In this document: positions 49,538-57,630 of the stretch, piece by piece
How positions within the stretch are numbered: the stretch's first letter is position 1
Layout: each line of letters begins with the position of its first letter
From: a virus
Length of the DNA: 64,000 nt
IMG/VR virus record: IMGVR_UViG_3300034630_000009
Coordinates: 1-64,000 of that record
Strand: one strand, 5' to 3'
Program-made: the position numbers and the translations under genes
Notes under the pieces: generated by a model
Told to the model about the DNA's origin: nothing
The model's database searches: none
The model's input: only the letters and a program-made list of their open reading frames with translations

Positions 49538-49686
49538 CTTTTAGAGCCGATCGCAGTTTTGGAGGCAAGCTTTAACGCCTCCCGCTAACGTGCCAACGCC
49601 CGATTCCAAGTTCGGGGGGAAGAAGACGGAGGAGCGTACACCAACAGTTAACGGAGTAAAACAATAACCACTTACAAAGACACACC

Positions 49687-49836
49687 ATGAGTAAAAACCA
49701 AAAGCCCAATGTCTATACGCCCACAGGAGCGGGCACCGTCGCCTCCAAAGATGTCAAAAACAACGAGGTAACGGTAACGGTCGTCTATCCCAATGGCGAT
49801 CGAACAACCTGGTCTGACGACGAGGTTGTTTATTGA
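49687..49836 (+). CDS. 49-residue early protein
   Basis: A short gene reading MSKNQKPNVYTPTGAGTVAS, then KNNEVTVTVVYPNGDRTTW and SDDEVVY. The regular beta pattern and charged turns look coding and resemble small SH3- or KOW-like folds. It lies 149 bases after the preceding early gene, in the same orientation. Confidence 0.55.
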   Translation: MSKNQKPNVYTPTGAGTVASKDVKNNEVTVTVVYPNGDRTTWSDDEVVY

Positions 49837-49848
49837 TCGCCGCGCAGC

Positions 49849-50052
49849 TTAGAGTAAGCCATCTTCCCGCAACTTTGCTTCCACCGCCGATCGCACGTAA
49901 TCAGCTTTTGCTGTGCCCATCGCACGCAAGAGCGCGTCGATCGTGGGCGGAAATTTAAAAGATAACGGACGTTGATCGCTGGTTGTCCCTAGACCTTTGC
50001 TCCATTGTTTTTTTGCTGCTGCCGCTTCTGGATTATGTTTACGTTTTGCCAT
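49849..50052 (-). CDS. small Arc/RHH-like DNA-binding candidate
   Basis: A 67-residue protein with a basic start (MAKRKHNPEAAAAKKQWSKG), a possible beta strand (RPLSFKFPPTIDALLRAMG) and a helix ending AVEAKLREDGLL. The F-x-F-P-x-x-IDALLRAM part resembles ribbon-helix-helix repressors. It reads opposite to the flanking early genes, and the 120 bases upstream to the next plus gene form a divergent promoter interval. Confidence 0.6.
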   Translation of the reverse strand: MAKRKHNPEAAAAKKQWSKGLGTTSDQRPLSFKFPPTIDALLRAMGTAKADYVRSAVEAKLREDGLL

Positions 50053-50172
50053 ATCGATCCTTTATCTTTTTACTACTATAGCGCGTAAACTCCCAGCAAA
50101 ATCAGTAAAACTACTGAGGACTGCGAGTAGACGCGCTGCTAAGATGGACGCATCACTTCAAGAGGTTTTTCA

Positions 50173-50388
50173 ATGCACGCACCCACCCCTGCCGAACGCG
50201 CCGCTCTGATCGCCCCCCACTTGGGCGTTTCGCGCCCCTTCAGCGCTGCTGGCTCGTCCCTGATCGACCAGATCCGAGAGCCGCTGTTTGAGGCGCAGTC
50301 GCTCGATCCAGCCGAAGAAGCGCGGCTACTGGCTGCTCTGTCCGTCCAGATCGCCGGACGGCTGGCAGCGCTCCACGGTTGCCGCTAG
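50173..50388 (+). CDS. small hypothetical protein
   Basis: A 71-residue Ala/Leu-rich helical protein (MHAPTPAERAALIAPHLGVS, EEARLLAALSVQIAGRLAAL). It is divergent from the RHH-like gene. No family recognised. Confidence 0.5.
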   Translation: MHAPTPAERAALIAPHLGVSRPFSAAGSSLIDQIREPLFEAQSLDPAEEARLLAALSVQIAGRLAALHGCR

Positions 50389-50419
50389 ACCGCGAGGGGC
50401 GGGTTGCGCCGCCCCCTTT

Positions 50420-50445
50420 GCACCCCACACCCCACACCCCACACC
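50420..50445. repeat. ACCCCAC heptamer tandem repeat
   Basis: CACCCCACACCCCACACCCC and the following bases consist of about three and a half copies of ACCCCAC, immediately before the ATG at 50446. Copy-number slippage would change the spacing between ribosome binding site and start codon. The CCCACACC tract itself is a poor ribosome binding site. Confidence 0.6.
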
Positions 50446-50919
50446 ATGCAATCCTTAATCGCCCACTACAACACCGCCGCTTTTCTCCGCACCTTCGCTG
50501 CCTCCTGCTACGTCGCTGGCAAATTGGTTTACGGCGAGATCAAGTCGATCGCGCTTGAACTCTGGACCATCTACACCAGCGAACGAGCGAAGCGGCTCTA
50601 CACCTTCCTGATCCTCTCGGTCATTGCCCTTGCTTGGATGGGTGCCTTCGCTGCCGTCTGGTTGGGCAATCGCAGCCGCGAACAATTTGACCGCTTCGTT
50701 GCTTGGCGCGATCGGTTCATCGCTTCCCATCTAGAGCAGCCTTCCGAGTGCCTGGTCGGTGACGAAATTGCTAAAGCGGGTTGCGCTGTGATTGCTGAAC
50801 TCTTTGCTCAAGCCGATGCCATCATGGCTCACCCGGTTTACGCTGATGCACCCGCCACACCCATCAAGCGCCGTCGCAAGGTCAAAGGTTTTCAATCCGC
50901 ACAGGAGGTGATCGCCTAA
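50446..50919 (+). CDS. single-span membrane protein
   Basis: A 157-residue protein with an N-terminal helix region, a transmembrane helix (LYTFLILSVIALAWMGAFAA, about residues 50-70) and a charged C-terminal domain ending RRRKVKGFQSAQEV. ATG 50446 directly follows the heptamer repeat. Function unknown; the position in the early region suggests action on the host envelope or other phages. Confidence 0.6.
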   Translation: MQSLIAHYNTAAFLRTFAASCYVAGKLVYGEIKSIALELWTIYTSERAKRLYTFLILSVIALAWMGAFAAVWLGNRSREQFDRFVAWRDRFIASHLEQPSECLVGDEIAKAGCAVIAELFAQADAIMAHPVYADAPATPIKRRRKVKGFQSAQEVIA

Positions 50920-51001
50920 CAGACCGCTGCTGCCTGCGAACAGCGTGAGCGATCGCGCAAACACCTATTTCATTCATTTCATTACTAAGGAGAAAGTAAA
51001 A

Positions 51002-51160
51002 ATGGATCGCTACTTTTACAAAGAGATGGATGGCTGGTACGACACGCTGAGATCCAGCCTCAGCCCAGCCATACTGTCGAACAAAGGTTGGACTGAATGC
51101 AGCGAAAGCGCATTCCATGCCTACCGTGAGAAGAATGCAATGCGGAATGCTGGCTGGTAA
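51002..51160 (+). CDS. 52-residue hypothetical protein
   Basis: A short aromatic, charged protein (MDRYFYKEMDGWYDTLRSSL, ending AMRNAGW). AAGGAGAAAGTAAAA precedes the ATG, one of the best ribosome binding sites in this stretch, which decides this start over the in-frame one at 50945. No family recognised. Confidence 0.5.
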   Translation: MDRYFYKEMDGWYDTLRSSLSPAILSNKGWTECSESAFHAYREKNAMRNAGW

Positions 51161-51207
51161 ACCGTCAAAACGAAGATTACAGAGACTAGAGATTAACGCG
51201 CAACGCA

Positions 51208-51242
51208 AAAGAGCGCCCCGACTGCAATCGGAAGCGCTCTCA
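51208..51242 (+). other. AGAGCGC hairpin
   Basis: AGAGCGC and GCGCTCT pair, with an inner CCGA / TCGG stem. There is no T-run afterwards. Lies between two small genes; possibly a processing or weak termination signal. Confidence 0.5.
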
Positions 51243-51282
51243 ACAAAGTCCATCCAACTAGCACAGAAGGTAGACAAGCACC

Positions 51283-51543
51283 ATGTTAACAGCACGGATC
51301 AATTTTCCTGCGACTGCTCCAGTTAGCGACCTTGACGCACCCGCCCTGAAAACGTTTAAGCATCGGGTCACCCTGGTCAACCATCAGACCGATCGCAGCC
51401 ATCAGATCGAAGTGACGACTTTCAGCGACAGCTTTAACGCGATTCAGCGCGAAGTGGCTTACGTGCGATCGACCTGTCCCGCTTTGCAAGGCTACGCGAT
51501 GGCTGATGCTCCGGTTGAATTGTTGAGCGGCAAACCGTTCTAG
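51283..51543 (+). CDS. hypothetical protein
   Basis: An 86-residue protein (MLTARINFPATAPVSDLDAP, LKTFKHRVTLVNHQTDRSHQ, ALQGYAMADAPVELLSGKPF). Beta-alpha-beta pattern with a single Cys. No family recognised. It is one of a run of small early genes with short spacers. Confidence 0.6.
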   Translation: MLTARINFPATAPVSDLDAPALKTFKHRVTLVNHQTDRSHQIEVTTFSDSFNAIQREVAYVRSTCPALQGYAMADAPVELLSGKPF

Positions 51544-51584
51544 CTTTTTGGCTTAGAGGTGCATCTACTCCCATTCCTTCACCC

Positions 51585-51797
51585 ATGAGTAGCACCATGC
51601 CTCAAATTCATATCGTTTGTCGTGGCAATTTGCGGCACCGCGTCGTTGCTTACGATGCCACTTTCTTGTTGTTTCTGCCCCATCTCCGATCGTTCCCTCG
51701 GTTTCTTGATGCAGCCGAAGCCCATGACTACTGCACCAAACTCAACGCAAGAGCGATCGCCGCCGACCAAAGCAAAGCGATCGCCTTGAGCCAGTAA
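51585..51797 (+). CDS. small hypothetical protein
   Basis: A 70-residue protein (MSSTMPQIHIVCRGNLRHRV, LDAAEAHDYCTKLNARAIAA). The layout, beta strands and then a helix ending in Ala-rich sequence, recalls small phage-encoded host-modifying proteins. ATG 51597 is an alternative start. Confidence 0.55.
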   Translation: MSSTMPQIHIVCRGNLRHRVVAYDATFLLFLPHLRSFPRFLDAAEAHDYCTKLNARAIAADQSKAIALSQ

Positions 51798-51818
51798 ACC
51801 ACTAACTCTGCATCAATT

Positions 51819-52046
51819 ATGCACTTCTATACTCTTTGTCCCAAGCATCCTGAATGTGGATGCTCCGACTTCTGCAAGGATGGCGATTGCTTCGGTCCCA
51901 AACCTCAACAGCGAGGCATCATGGCTCTAGTACTTCTGTTTTTTATGGCATTGTTTCTGATGCCGCTGGCAGCACTGGCATCGCCTTACAATCCACCGCC
52001 CACGATCGGCAGTCCTTCTAGAACGGGTGGCTCTGGTACACGTTAG
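51819..52046 (+). CDS. Cys-rich N-terminus with membrane helix
   Basis: A 75-residue protein. The first 25 residues hold six cysteines and a His (LCPKHPECGCSDFCKDGDCF), a small metal-binding knuckle or disulfide cluster. A membrane helix follows (ALVLLFFMALFLMPLAALA), then a Gly/Ser/Pro-rich tail. The metal-binding end and the tail should lie on opposite sides of the membrane. No family recognised. Confidence 0.6.
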   Translation: MHFYTLCPKHPECGCSDFCKDGDCFGPKPQQRGIMALVLLFFMALFLMPLAALASPYNPPPTIGSPSRTGGSGTR

Positions 52047-52098
52047 CTGAAGCTCGGTCCGTCGTGTGTTCCCCTTCCTTCCTTCATCCTTTCAAACC

Positions 52099-52320
52099 AT
52101 GTCAATAAACGAACGCCTCCCCATCCCTAGCGCTGAACGAATCTGCCAAGCCACGCTCGCACCAGAACGGGTCGCTACATTGGTAAGTTGTGCCGTGAAA
52201 CTAATTGATGTGCTTGATCTGTACATCGAAGATCCAAACCCGATCGGGTTACAACTGCTGCGAGAACTGGCTGATGATTTGGAGACAGCGATCGCGCAAG
52301 CCGTCTTAACAGCACAATAA
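52099..52320 (+). CDS. small helical protein
   Basis: A 73-residue protein (MSINERLPIPSAERICQATL, ELADDLETAIAQAVLTAQ). Helical, acidic C-terminal half. ATG 52099 is preferred to 52066. Function unknown. Confidence 0.5.
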   Translation: MSINERLPIPSAERICQATLAPERVATLVSCAVKLIDVLDLYIEDPNPIGLQLLRELADDLETAIAQAVLTAQ

Positions 52321-52351
52321 CCCTGCCCGTGTGTTCCCTCGCCATTCACAT

Positions 52352-52642
52352 ATGCACTACCCAGAACCAGATGCTCTGACCCAGTTGGAGCAAAAATTAG
52401 ACAATTTTCACCGCACCAGCCGATCGCAGTACGCCAATTATCTGGCACTGCTCAACTCAGCAGAGAACTACACCCGCAAGGGGCAGGCTGTACCCGATCG
52501 CATTCGGGTGGCGATCGCCGCTCGGTTAGCGTACCTGAAACGGTTGCAAGATGTGAGCGATCGGCTGCTGGCTCAGAGCCTGATTTTGGCAGAAGCACTA
52601 ACTACAACGGCGAGCCATGAACCAACCACAAGCAACTTTTGA
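52352..52642 (+). CDS. small helical protein
   Basis: A 96-residue helical protein (MHYPEPDALTQLEQKLDNFH, RIRVAIAARLAYLKRLQDVS). It overlaps the next gene by 26 bases. No family recognised. Confidence 0.5.
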   Translation: MHYPEPDALTQLEQKLDNFHRTSRSQYANYLALLNSAENYTRKGQAVPDRIRVAIAARLAYLKRLQDVSDRLLAQSLILAEALTTTASHEPTTSNF

Positions 52643-52850
52643 CGGCGAACCCGTCACCGTCGCGCAGAGCACCACACCTGGCAAACTTATGCGCGACGGC
52701 GAAGCCCTCTATCACGTCAAATTGGAGCCATTGCCCAGTGGCGGCATGGCTCAATACTGGCTGACGCAATCAGAAGTCGAGCAATCTATCAAAGGTGGGT
52801 TTGCAGCCATCCGTCGATTGCAACAAGCTTGGCTGAACCAGGTGGCTTAA
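52617..52850 (+). CDS. small hypothetical protein
   Basis: A 77-residue protein (MNQPQATFDGEPVTVAQSTT, GEALYHVKLEPLPSGGMAQY, then a helix ending LQQAWLNQVA). Mixed alpha/beta. It starts inside the preceding gene, so the two are probably coupled. The 158 bases after it hold no clear gene. Confidence 0.55.
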   Translation: MNQPQATFDGEPVTVAQSTTPGKLMRDGEALYHVKLEPLPSGGMAQYWLTQSEVEQSIKGGFAAIRRLQQAWLNQVA

Positions 52851-53008
52851 GTAATTCTACTGAAGGGGTAAATTTAAAAACGGTGATACCGTTGTACTTA
52901 CCTCGATTCTCAGCATAATTGCTGAGACGAGTCGGTTTCCAAACCTGTCCAGCACTGTTCCAAAGATTACCAAGTCGAAAGACTTCCGGCGCTCTTGCAT
53001 TAAAGTTT

Positions 53009-53740
53009 ATGTCTGACCTTCAAAACCTCAGCCTGTCAGCATTTGAGGCTGAAGTACGGCAAGCCTCTTGCACACTTTCCCTGTCTACAGAGCCAGGGTC
53101 AGATGTTCTAGAGCAAGGTGTTTGGTTCCTCAATTGCCCAGATGGTCCCACAGCCGATCGCTTCCTGTCGCAACGGCGGCGTTTAGCCCAAATTGCCTTG
53201 TTTAATCAAGTCCCTCAAATTAATGTGAGAGTGAGCGGCGATCGGTACGACACGATCTGCCCTTCGGTGCATTTATTATTGGGTGCCATGCCACAGAACA
53301 GGGTTTTAACGGTCAACGATCTGCCTCGTGATGCCAGTGGGATGCGGCTTATTGGCGATCGTTCGATACTGCGATCGCTTGTGCTAAGCAATCCCAATCT
53401 TAAAGTGATTCAGTTTTCCAATGATGTTGGCTTAGCATCCGGATCTAACTGCCTTTCTGCTTGCGCGCTCAGTGTTGAGCAGTGGGAAGGGCGTAGAATG
53501 CATGGCGAAACTCAGATTAAGGGTATTCGCACCTGGATACCGGAATACTGGGAGCAATTTCAGACGTTGTTGTTCAGCCATGCTAGCACCGATGTCGAGT
53601 TTGACTACCCCGCCTTCCGCTACGACGGCTCACCCATCTACCAATTTGTCAGAGCGGGCTTAGCCATTTACCGCGATCCTCAAGGCAAAAGTCAGCTCGT
53701 GAGGATGGTCGATCTTTTGCAGCTCAAGGATGGGCATTAG
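53009..53740 (+). CDS. hypothetical protein
   Basis: A 243-residue protein starting MSDLQNLSLSAFEAEVRQAS, with WFLNCPDGPTADRFLSQRRR and RSLVLSNPNLKVIQFSNDVG. Seemingly a soluble alpha/beta protein without recognised motifs. Its end overlaps the convergent regulator gene by 17 bases. Confidence 0.6.
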   Translation: MSDLQNLSLSAFEAEVRQASCTLSLSTEPGSDVLEQGVWFLNCPDGPTADRFLSQRRRLAQIALFNQVPQINVRVSGDRYDTICPSVHLLLGAMPQNRVLTVNDLPRDASGMRLIGDRSILRSLVLSNPNLKVIQFSNDVGLASGSNCLSACALSVEQWEGRRMHGETQIKGIRTWIPEYWEQFQTLLFSHASTDVEFDYPAFRYDGSPIYQFVRAGLAIYRDPQGKSQLVRMVDLLQLKDGH

Positions 53741-54380
53741 CTTGGTGATCAACTGATGCGTGCCCGTTGCCATGACCTTTCAAAACGCTAACGTAAAACT
53801 CGCTGGCAGCATCCAGCCCAAACAACGCCGCCCAACCATAAACATTAAACGGTTTGCCATCTAGCTCCACAATCGCAGCCAGTTTACCCAAAAAATTGCC
53901 ATCTAACCAGTAAGGCTGTCCTTGTAGTAATGTCGCCAGAAACGCTCTTTGGTCAGCTTTCTGCTGCGGGAAAATTTTAGCGGCTAATTGCTCAAGTGTC
54001 AGCCCGTCGCGCTCAGCCTGAGCCACGATCGCAGACCGTGCTTGCTGCAAATGCTCAGGTAAGAGCTGTATTTTTGGGGATGGCTCTGGTTGGGTATCCC
54101 CTCCTTCGGTCGCTACCAGGAGATAGTCTTCCAACGTGTAAGCTTGGCCATCCGCGCGACAGAAACGTTTTAGTCGTGCTAACGCCCAAACCAATCCGAT
54201 CGGTGGTTCGAGTCCAACGCCCTTACGAAACCGTTGCAGCTTGGGCATGTTGGTGTCATAACCAACTGTTGCTAATTCTTCGACTAATTGCTCCATTGTG
54301 ACCGGGGCGGCTTCCATCAAATCACGGATCAGCCTGCCTAACCGCTGCATTCCGGCTTCAGAAAAGTTGTAAGCGCCCAT
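53724..54380 (-). CDS. putative regulator with helix-turn-helix
   Basis: A 218-residue protein; ATG 54380 (MGAYNFSEAGMQRLGRLIRD) is preferred to 54467, which lies in the promoter interval. The N-terminal region (TMEQLVEELATVGYDTNMPK, then LQRFRKGVGLEPP) looks like a winged or XRE-type HTH. A second helical domain follows (LTLEQLAAKIFPQQKADQ). It is divergent from the gene at 54520, with clustered TCAAG/CTTGA half-sites between them. Confidence 0.65.
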   Translation of the reverse strand: MGAYNFSEAGMQRLGRLIRDLMEAAPVTMEQLVEELATVGYDTNMPKLQRFRKGVGLEPPIGLVWALARLKRFCRADGQAYTLEDYLLVATEGGDTQPEPSPKIQLLPEHLQQARSAIVAQAERDGLTLEQLAAKIFPQQKADQRAFLATLLQGQPYWLDGNFLGKLAAIVELDGKPFNVYGWAALFGLDAASEFYVSVLKGHGNGHASVDHQANAHP

Positions 54381-54446
54381 AAGACCTCTGCCATTGCGTT
54401 GCTCAAATTGTACCAATTTGATTATCAAGTTTCGATAAATCAAGCT

Positions 54447-54475
54447 TGACAGATCAACATTGATCATTGATTATT
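54447..54475 (+). promoter_or_regulatory. sigma70-type promoter with operator half-sites
   Basis: TTGACA (54447-54452), a 17-base spacer, and GATTAT (54470-54475). The region 54425-54478 is crowded with TCAAG / CTTGA and TGATC / GATCA half-sites, probably bound by the divergent regulator. Confidence 0.65.
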
Positions 54476-54519
54476 GAAAAACCAGCAGATGGATGGGGCT
54501 GGTCACGAATGATTCCTCA

Positions 54520-54762
54520 ATGCACCCAACCCGCTATCTGAGCGGGTTCTTTCAGACCTTATTGGAGCGCCACAGGTATTCCCAAGCCATGCATAGACTT
54601 CTAGAACTACCGCACGCAGAACGCAAAACACTCTTTGTCCATGAAAGCTTGGTTACTCGGATCAAAGCCGCTGCCCTTCCCGGTGAGCATCAATGGCAGA
54701 CAGTGCAACGACTTCTTGAAGCTGGCTTGCGTCAGCACTCAGCCAACGATCGGGTTGCCTAA
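54520..54762 (+). CDS. small DNA-binding candidate
   Basis: An 80-residue protein (MHPTRYLSGFFQTLLERHRY, FVHESLVTRIKAAALPGEHQ, VQRLLEAGLRQHS). The second half resembles a ribbon-helix-helix or CopG fold. The first usable ATG after the promoter is 54493; 54520 is an alternative that I prefer. Confidence 0.5.
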   Translation: MHPTRYLSGFFQTLLERHRYSQAMHRLLELPHAERKTLFVHESLVTRIKAAALPGEHQWQTVQRLLEAGLRQHSANDRVA

Positions 54763-54827
54763 AAATTAAACGCCGGAACACAACTCCGGCTTGTAGCCAT
54801 TCGCCCGTGTCTTGGCACGGACAGACT

Positions 54828-55271
54828 ATGACCACTGTAACGCAAGACTCCAGTCAACCCGCGCTCACTACCGAAGCCGATCGCCTCCTCGAACAACTCC
54901 GCACCTGGAGCCAGCACGACCCCGACTTTTGCCGCATCGAGCGCACCAATTTCAGTGGCGGGCATGACATCGATGTACGGGTGGGGGATACCTGGTTCAC
55001 CATTTGGGCTACAACTTTTGGTGCCATTTCCAGCAGTGGGTTAGCGATGCTGCTGTCGGCATTGATGAGTGCGATCGCCATCAAAGAATGGTTGTTAGAC
55101 CTTGAATTTTACAAGCACTCCGAAACAAGTGAATTGCGCTGGGATGTAATGGTTTACTCTGCTGGGCGTTTAGCAGTAGACGAGCCATACAGAGGTGATC
55201 ATACGCAAGCCGCGATCGCACTCCTCACCGCTTTCCTTGCAGCATTGGAGGGTAAGCATGGGCATTCATAA
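54828..55271 (+). CDS. hypothetical protein
   Basis: A 147-residue protein (MTTVTQDSSQPALTTEADRL, RVGDTWFTIWATTFGAISSS, ALMSAIAIKEWLLDLEFYKH). Acidic, mixed fold, with a repetitive Ala-rich end (AIALLTAFLAALEGK). It overlaps the next gene by 14 bases. No family recognised. Confidence 0.6.
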   Translation: MTTVTQDSSQPALTTEADRLLEQLRTWSQHDPDFCRIERTNFSGGHDIDVRVGDTWFTIWATTFGAISSSGLAMLLSALMSAIAIKEWLLDLEFYKHSETSELRWDVMVYSAGRLAVDEPYRGDHTQAAIALLTAFLAALEGKHGHS

Positions 55272-55509
55272 CCGCGAACCCCTGCGCCAGAAAGAGCGCG
55301 TTGCTTCAATGCAGGCAAAGAATCACAAGCGGGTACTAGAGGCGATCGCCCGCTTGTCGCTGACAGGCAAACCATTTAGCAAACAGGAAGTTTTGCTTCA
55401 GGCAGGTTTGTATGTCACAGGTCACAGGGCAAGGACGTACATCGATCGCGCCCCTGAGTTGTCGGAAGCGTACCAAGCAGCGATGCAAAAGATGGAGGTT
55501 GGCGCATGA
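55258..55509 (+). CDS. HTH-like DNA-binding protein
   Basis: An 83-residue protein, basic at the start (MGIHNREPLRQKERVASMQA), with LTGKPFSKQEVLLQAGLYVT, then HRARTYIDRAPELSEAYQAA. The helix pair with a conserved Gly resembles a small HTH. It overlaps the zinc-binding protein gene by ATGA. Confidence 0.55.
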   Translation: MGIHNREPLRQKERVASMQAKNHKRVLEAIARLSLTGKPFSKQEVLLQAGLYVTGHRARTYIDRAPELSEAYQAAMQKMEVGA

Positions 55510-56093
55510 CTGCAAAGTTACCCAAACGTCCCAGAGCTTTTTACTGCGGCAATGAAGACGAAGGCAAGATTAGTTTTTTGCATTCCATTAATCAAGCCTT
55601 GCGGGGTAAGGCATGGGAAAACGTGAAACCATTGCCCGCATACGATTGTTTTGCAGAGCTTGGTTTTGTGCCCGCTGGCTTACTCTTTCAGAATGGCTGG
55701 TGGTTTCACTGCACAGAATGCGATCGCAGCTTTGATGTCGATTGTTGGGACTATGACAAAGACGTTGCACTCCATCCCGTGTTTGAGCGCGATCGCCGCT
55801 TCTGCTCTCAAGCTTGCCGCAACACTTGGCATCAGAATGAGCAAAAGGTAGCCAGGCTTAAGGCGGAGGCGATCGCGATCGTAACAGCTAAATATCCAGG
55901 CAGCGTCATTCAGCTTGCTTACGTCAGCTTGGCGTACCTGGATCGACCAGACAAGCAGCGTGTTGATTTTAAAGTTCTAGGCGTGGCAGGTGCCGTTGAG
56001 TGGACAAGCGAACAGCCTGATACGGTGTCGGTCCGTAGATGTGACGTAGAAGCTTGGCAGGCATACAAAGCTGGCTTGGAGGTAAGCGCGTGA
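55506..56093 (+). CDS. zinc-ribbon-type protein
   Basis: A 195-residue protein with two Cys pairs about 45 residues apart, FHCTECDRSFDVDCWDYD and RRFCSQACRNTWHQNEQK, a treble-clef-like zinc site. The C-terminal part has VIQLAYVSLAYLDRP. It could be a nuclease or a binding protein; no catalytic motif was recognised. It lies in a tightly packed cluster ending with the methylase. Confidence 0.65.
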   Translation: MTAKLPKRPRAFYCGNEDEGKISFLHSINQALRGKAWENVKPLPAYDCFAELGFVPAGLLFQNGWWFHCTECDRSFDVDCWDYDKDVALHPVFERDRRFCSQACRNTWHQNEQKVARLKAEAIAIVTAKYPGSVIQLAYVSLAYLDRPDKQRVDFKVLGVAGAVEWTSEQPDTVSVRRCDVEAWQAYKAGLEVSA

Positions 56094-56251
56094 TACTAAT
56101 CAGCCCAGAAGCGATCGCCTACCGTCACCGTGCCAGCCTGAGGACGATCGACGACCTGCAATACCTCTGCAACTTTTACAGCATCGTTCCGAGCCCTGCC
56201 ACGTTAGAGCGGGTATGGCTGAAGTTGCAGCAAAAGGAGGTAGGGTTTTGA
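56090..56251 (+). CDS. 53-residue protein
   Basis: A short basic protein from GTG 56090 in a GTGA overlap (VILISPEAIAYRHRASLRTI, LERVWLKLQQKEVGF). It ends in a TTGA overlap with the methylase gene, so it is translated as part of a coupled chain. Confidence 0.45.
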   Translation: MILISPEAIAYRHRASLRTIDDLQYLCNFYSIVPSPATLERVWLKLQQKEVGF

Positions 56252-57315
56252 TTGCTGCTCTCACGCCTTTCCCCGGCTCTAAAACCGATTTCAAATATGA
56301 TGGCGTACTTTACCCATCGTTAACGGCTAAAGCCATCTGTGAACCGTTCATGGGTGCGGCGTGTCGTTCGATGATTAACCATCATCTACCGACGACCTTG
56401 GGCGAGATTAATGCAGCCCAACGGGCAATCGCGCTGGCTTTGCACAACCCGCAAGCTTATAGCGACAGTTACAAAGAAGCGGCTGAGCGTTTTTGGGGTG
56501 GCACGAACGGCTACCGCATTCTCGCTTACGCAGGGAGAAAGAAAGCGCAGACGCTTCTTGGTGAAAGAGAGCCGGAGCTTTGCGCCACTCTGACAGTCAA
56601 CTGGCGATCGCTAACTGCTGACCTCTACAGATGGATGTACAGCGAATCAGATTGGAAGCTGGCAGGCTACTACGCTTTTTGTATCCGTGCCTGTTTTGGC
56701 AATGTGATGCGCCTCAATCCCCAAGGGACGCATTTTAATGTTGCTTGGCATATCGATAAGCTGAAAAACGCCTGTGAATACAGCCCTGAACGATGGCTCA
56801 AAGCACTGCAAGCAATTAACTGGAATCCTACTGTGTTGCCTTGTTGGGAGGCAGCGATCGCGGCTGTAGTTGAGCCTGCATCGACGTGGTTGTTGCTTGA
56901 CCCTCCTTATTGGGTACCGGGCGATCAGGAAAAAATGACACCGTGTTACCCAGGACACTCGATCGGTACTAACGGGGCGCACGAAGAGACATTTAGGTTG
57001 GCTGTTGACTCGTTGCAGGCAGGCTTAGAGCGCGGGTTTAGTCAGATTACCGTTTGCAATTATCACTCAGACAAGCTTGATGCTGCGCTGACTGCGCTGA
57101 TGCAGGACGCAGGGTACAGCTACAAAGCGGTGTTGATGGGTGAATGCAAAGCTTTGGGCAACAGCAACGGGCGCTACAAGCATGGGCAGCGGGTAGACAA
57201 GCGCGATCGCCCTGTCGAGATGATCTACCAGGTTGAACGACAGCAGCGATCGTACTGGCAGGGTTTGAGCACGTCGCAGAGAAGTGAGCAGTTAAGTTTG
57301 CTGGAGGTTGCTTGA
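56248..57315 (+). CDS. DNA adenine N6-methyltransferase, D12 (Dam) class
   Basis: A 355-residue protein. I start at TTG 56248: AAAGGAGG lies 8 bases upstream and the codon overlaps the previous stop as TTGA; an in-frame ATG at 56215 lacks such a site. Motif I is TPFPGSKTDF near the start; motif IV is LLLDPPYW at about residue 220. Between them lies the target recognition region. No restriction gene is adjacent, so it is an orphan enzyme, likely protecting phage DNA or acting in regulation. The FPGSK form departs from the usual F-x-GGK. Confidence 0.85.
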   Translation: MIAALTPFPGSKTDFKYDGVLYPSLTAKAICEPFMGAACRSMINHHLPTTLGEINAAQRAIALALHNPQAYSDSYKEAAERFWGGTNGYRILAYAGRKKAQTLLGEREPELCATLTVNWRSLTADLYRWMYSESDWKLAGYYAFCIRACFGNVMRLNPQGTHFNVAWHIDKLKNACEYSPERWLKALQAINWNPTVLPCWEAAIAAVVEPASTWLLLDPPYWVPGDQEKMTPCYPGHSIGTNGAHEETFRLAVDSLQAGLERGFSQITVCNYHSDKLDAALTALMQDAGYSYKAVLMGECKALGNSNGRYKHGQRVDKRDRPVEMIYQVERQQRSYWQGLSTSQRSEQLSLLEVA

Positions 57316-57626
57316 TGGACAAACTCACTAAGGGAAACGCGATCGCAGGCTTAACCGTGATCAAGCATTCCAAGTCTGGAAATCCCCTGTACGACCAGAC
57401 AGGCGTGCTGCAACCAATACCTGACGGGTGCGAGAGCATCTGTCCTGACCAACCCGATCGCGTGGTCTACCGCTGCCCCGGTCGATCGGGTTACTGGGTC
57501 AGCATCTTGTTTGAAAGGCGTGCCAAACCAGAGCATGTCTATCTCCAGGATCTAGAAATTGCACCAAGCAACGAAAAGCGCTCTCAGCCCCCTGAAAGCG
57601 CTCAAGCAGTAACATCTAATCTCTGA
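57315..57626 (+). CDS. hypothetical protein
   Basis: A 103-residue protein (MDKLTKGNAIAGLTVIKHSK, ESICPDQPDRVVYRCPGRSG). Two Cys and a Pro-rich end. It overlaps the methylase stop as TGATG. No family recognised. Confidence 0.55.
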   Translation: MDKLTKGNAIAGLTVIKHSKSGNPLYDQTGVLQPIPDGCESICPDQPDRVVYRCPGRSGYWVSILFERRAKPEHVYLQDLEIAPSNEKRSQPPESAQAVTSNL

Positions 57627-57630
57627 GATT

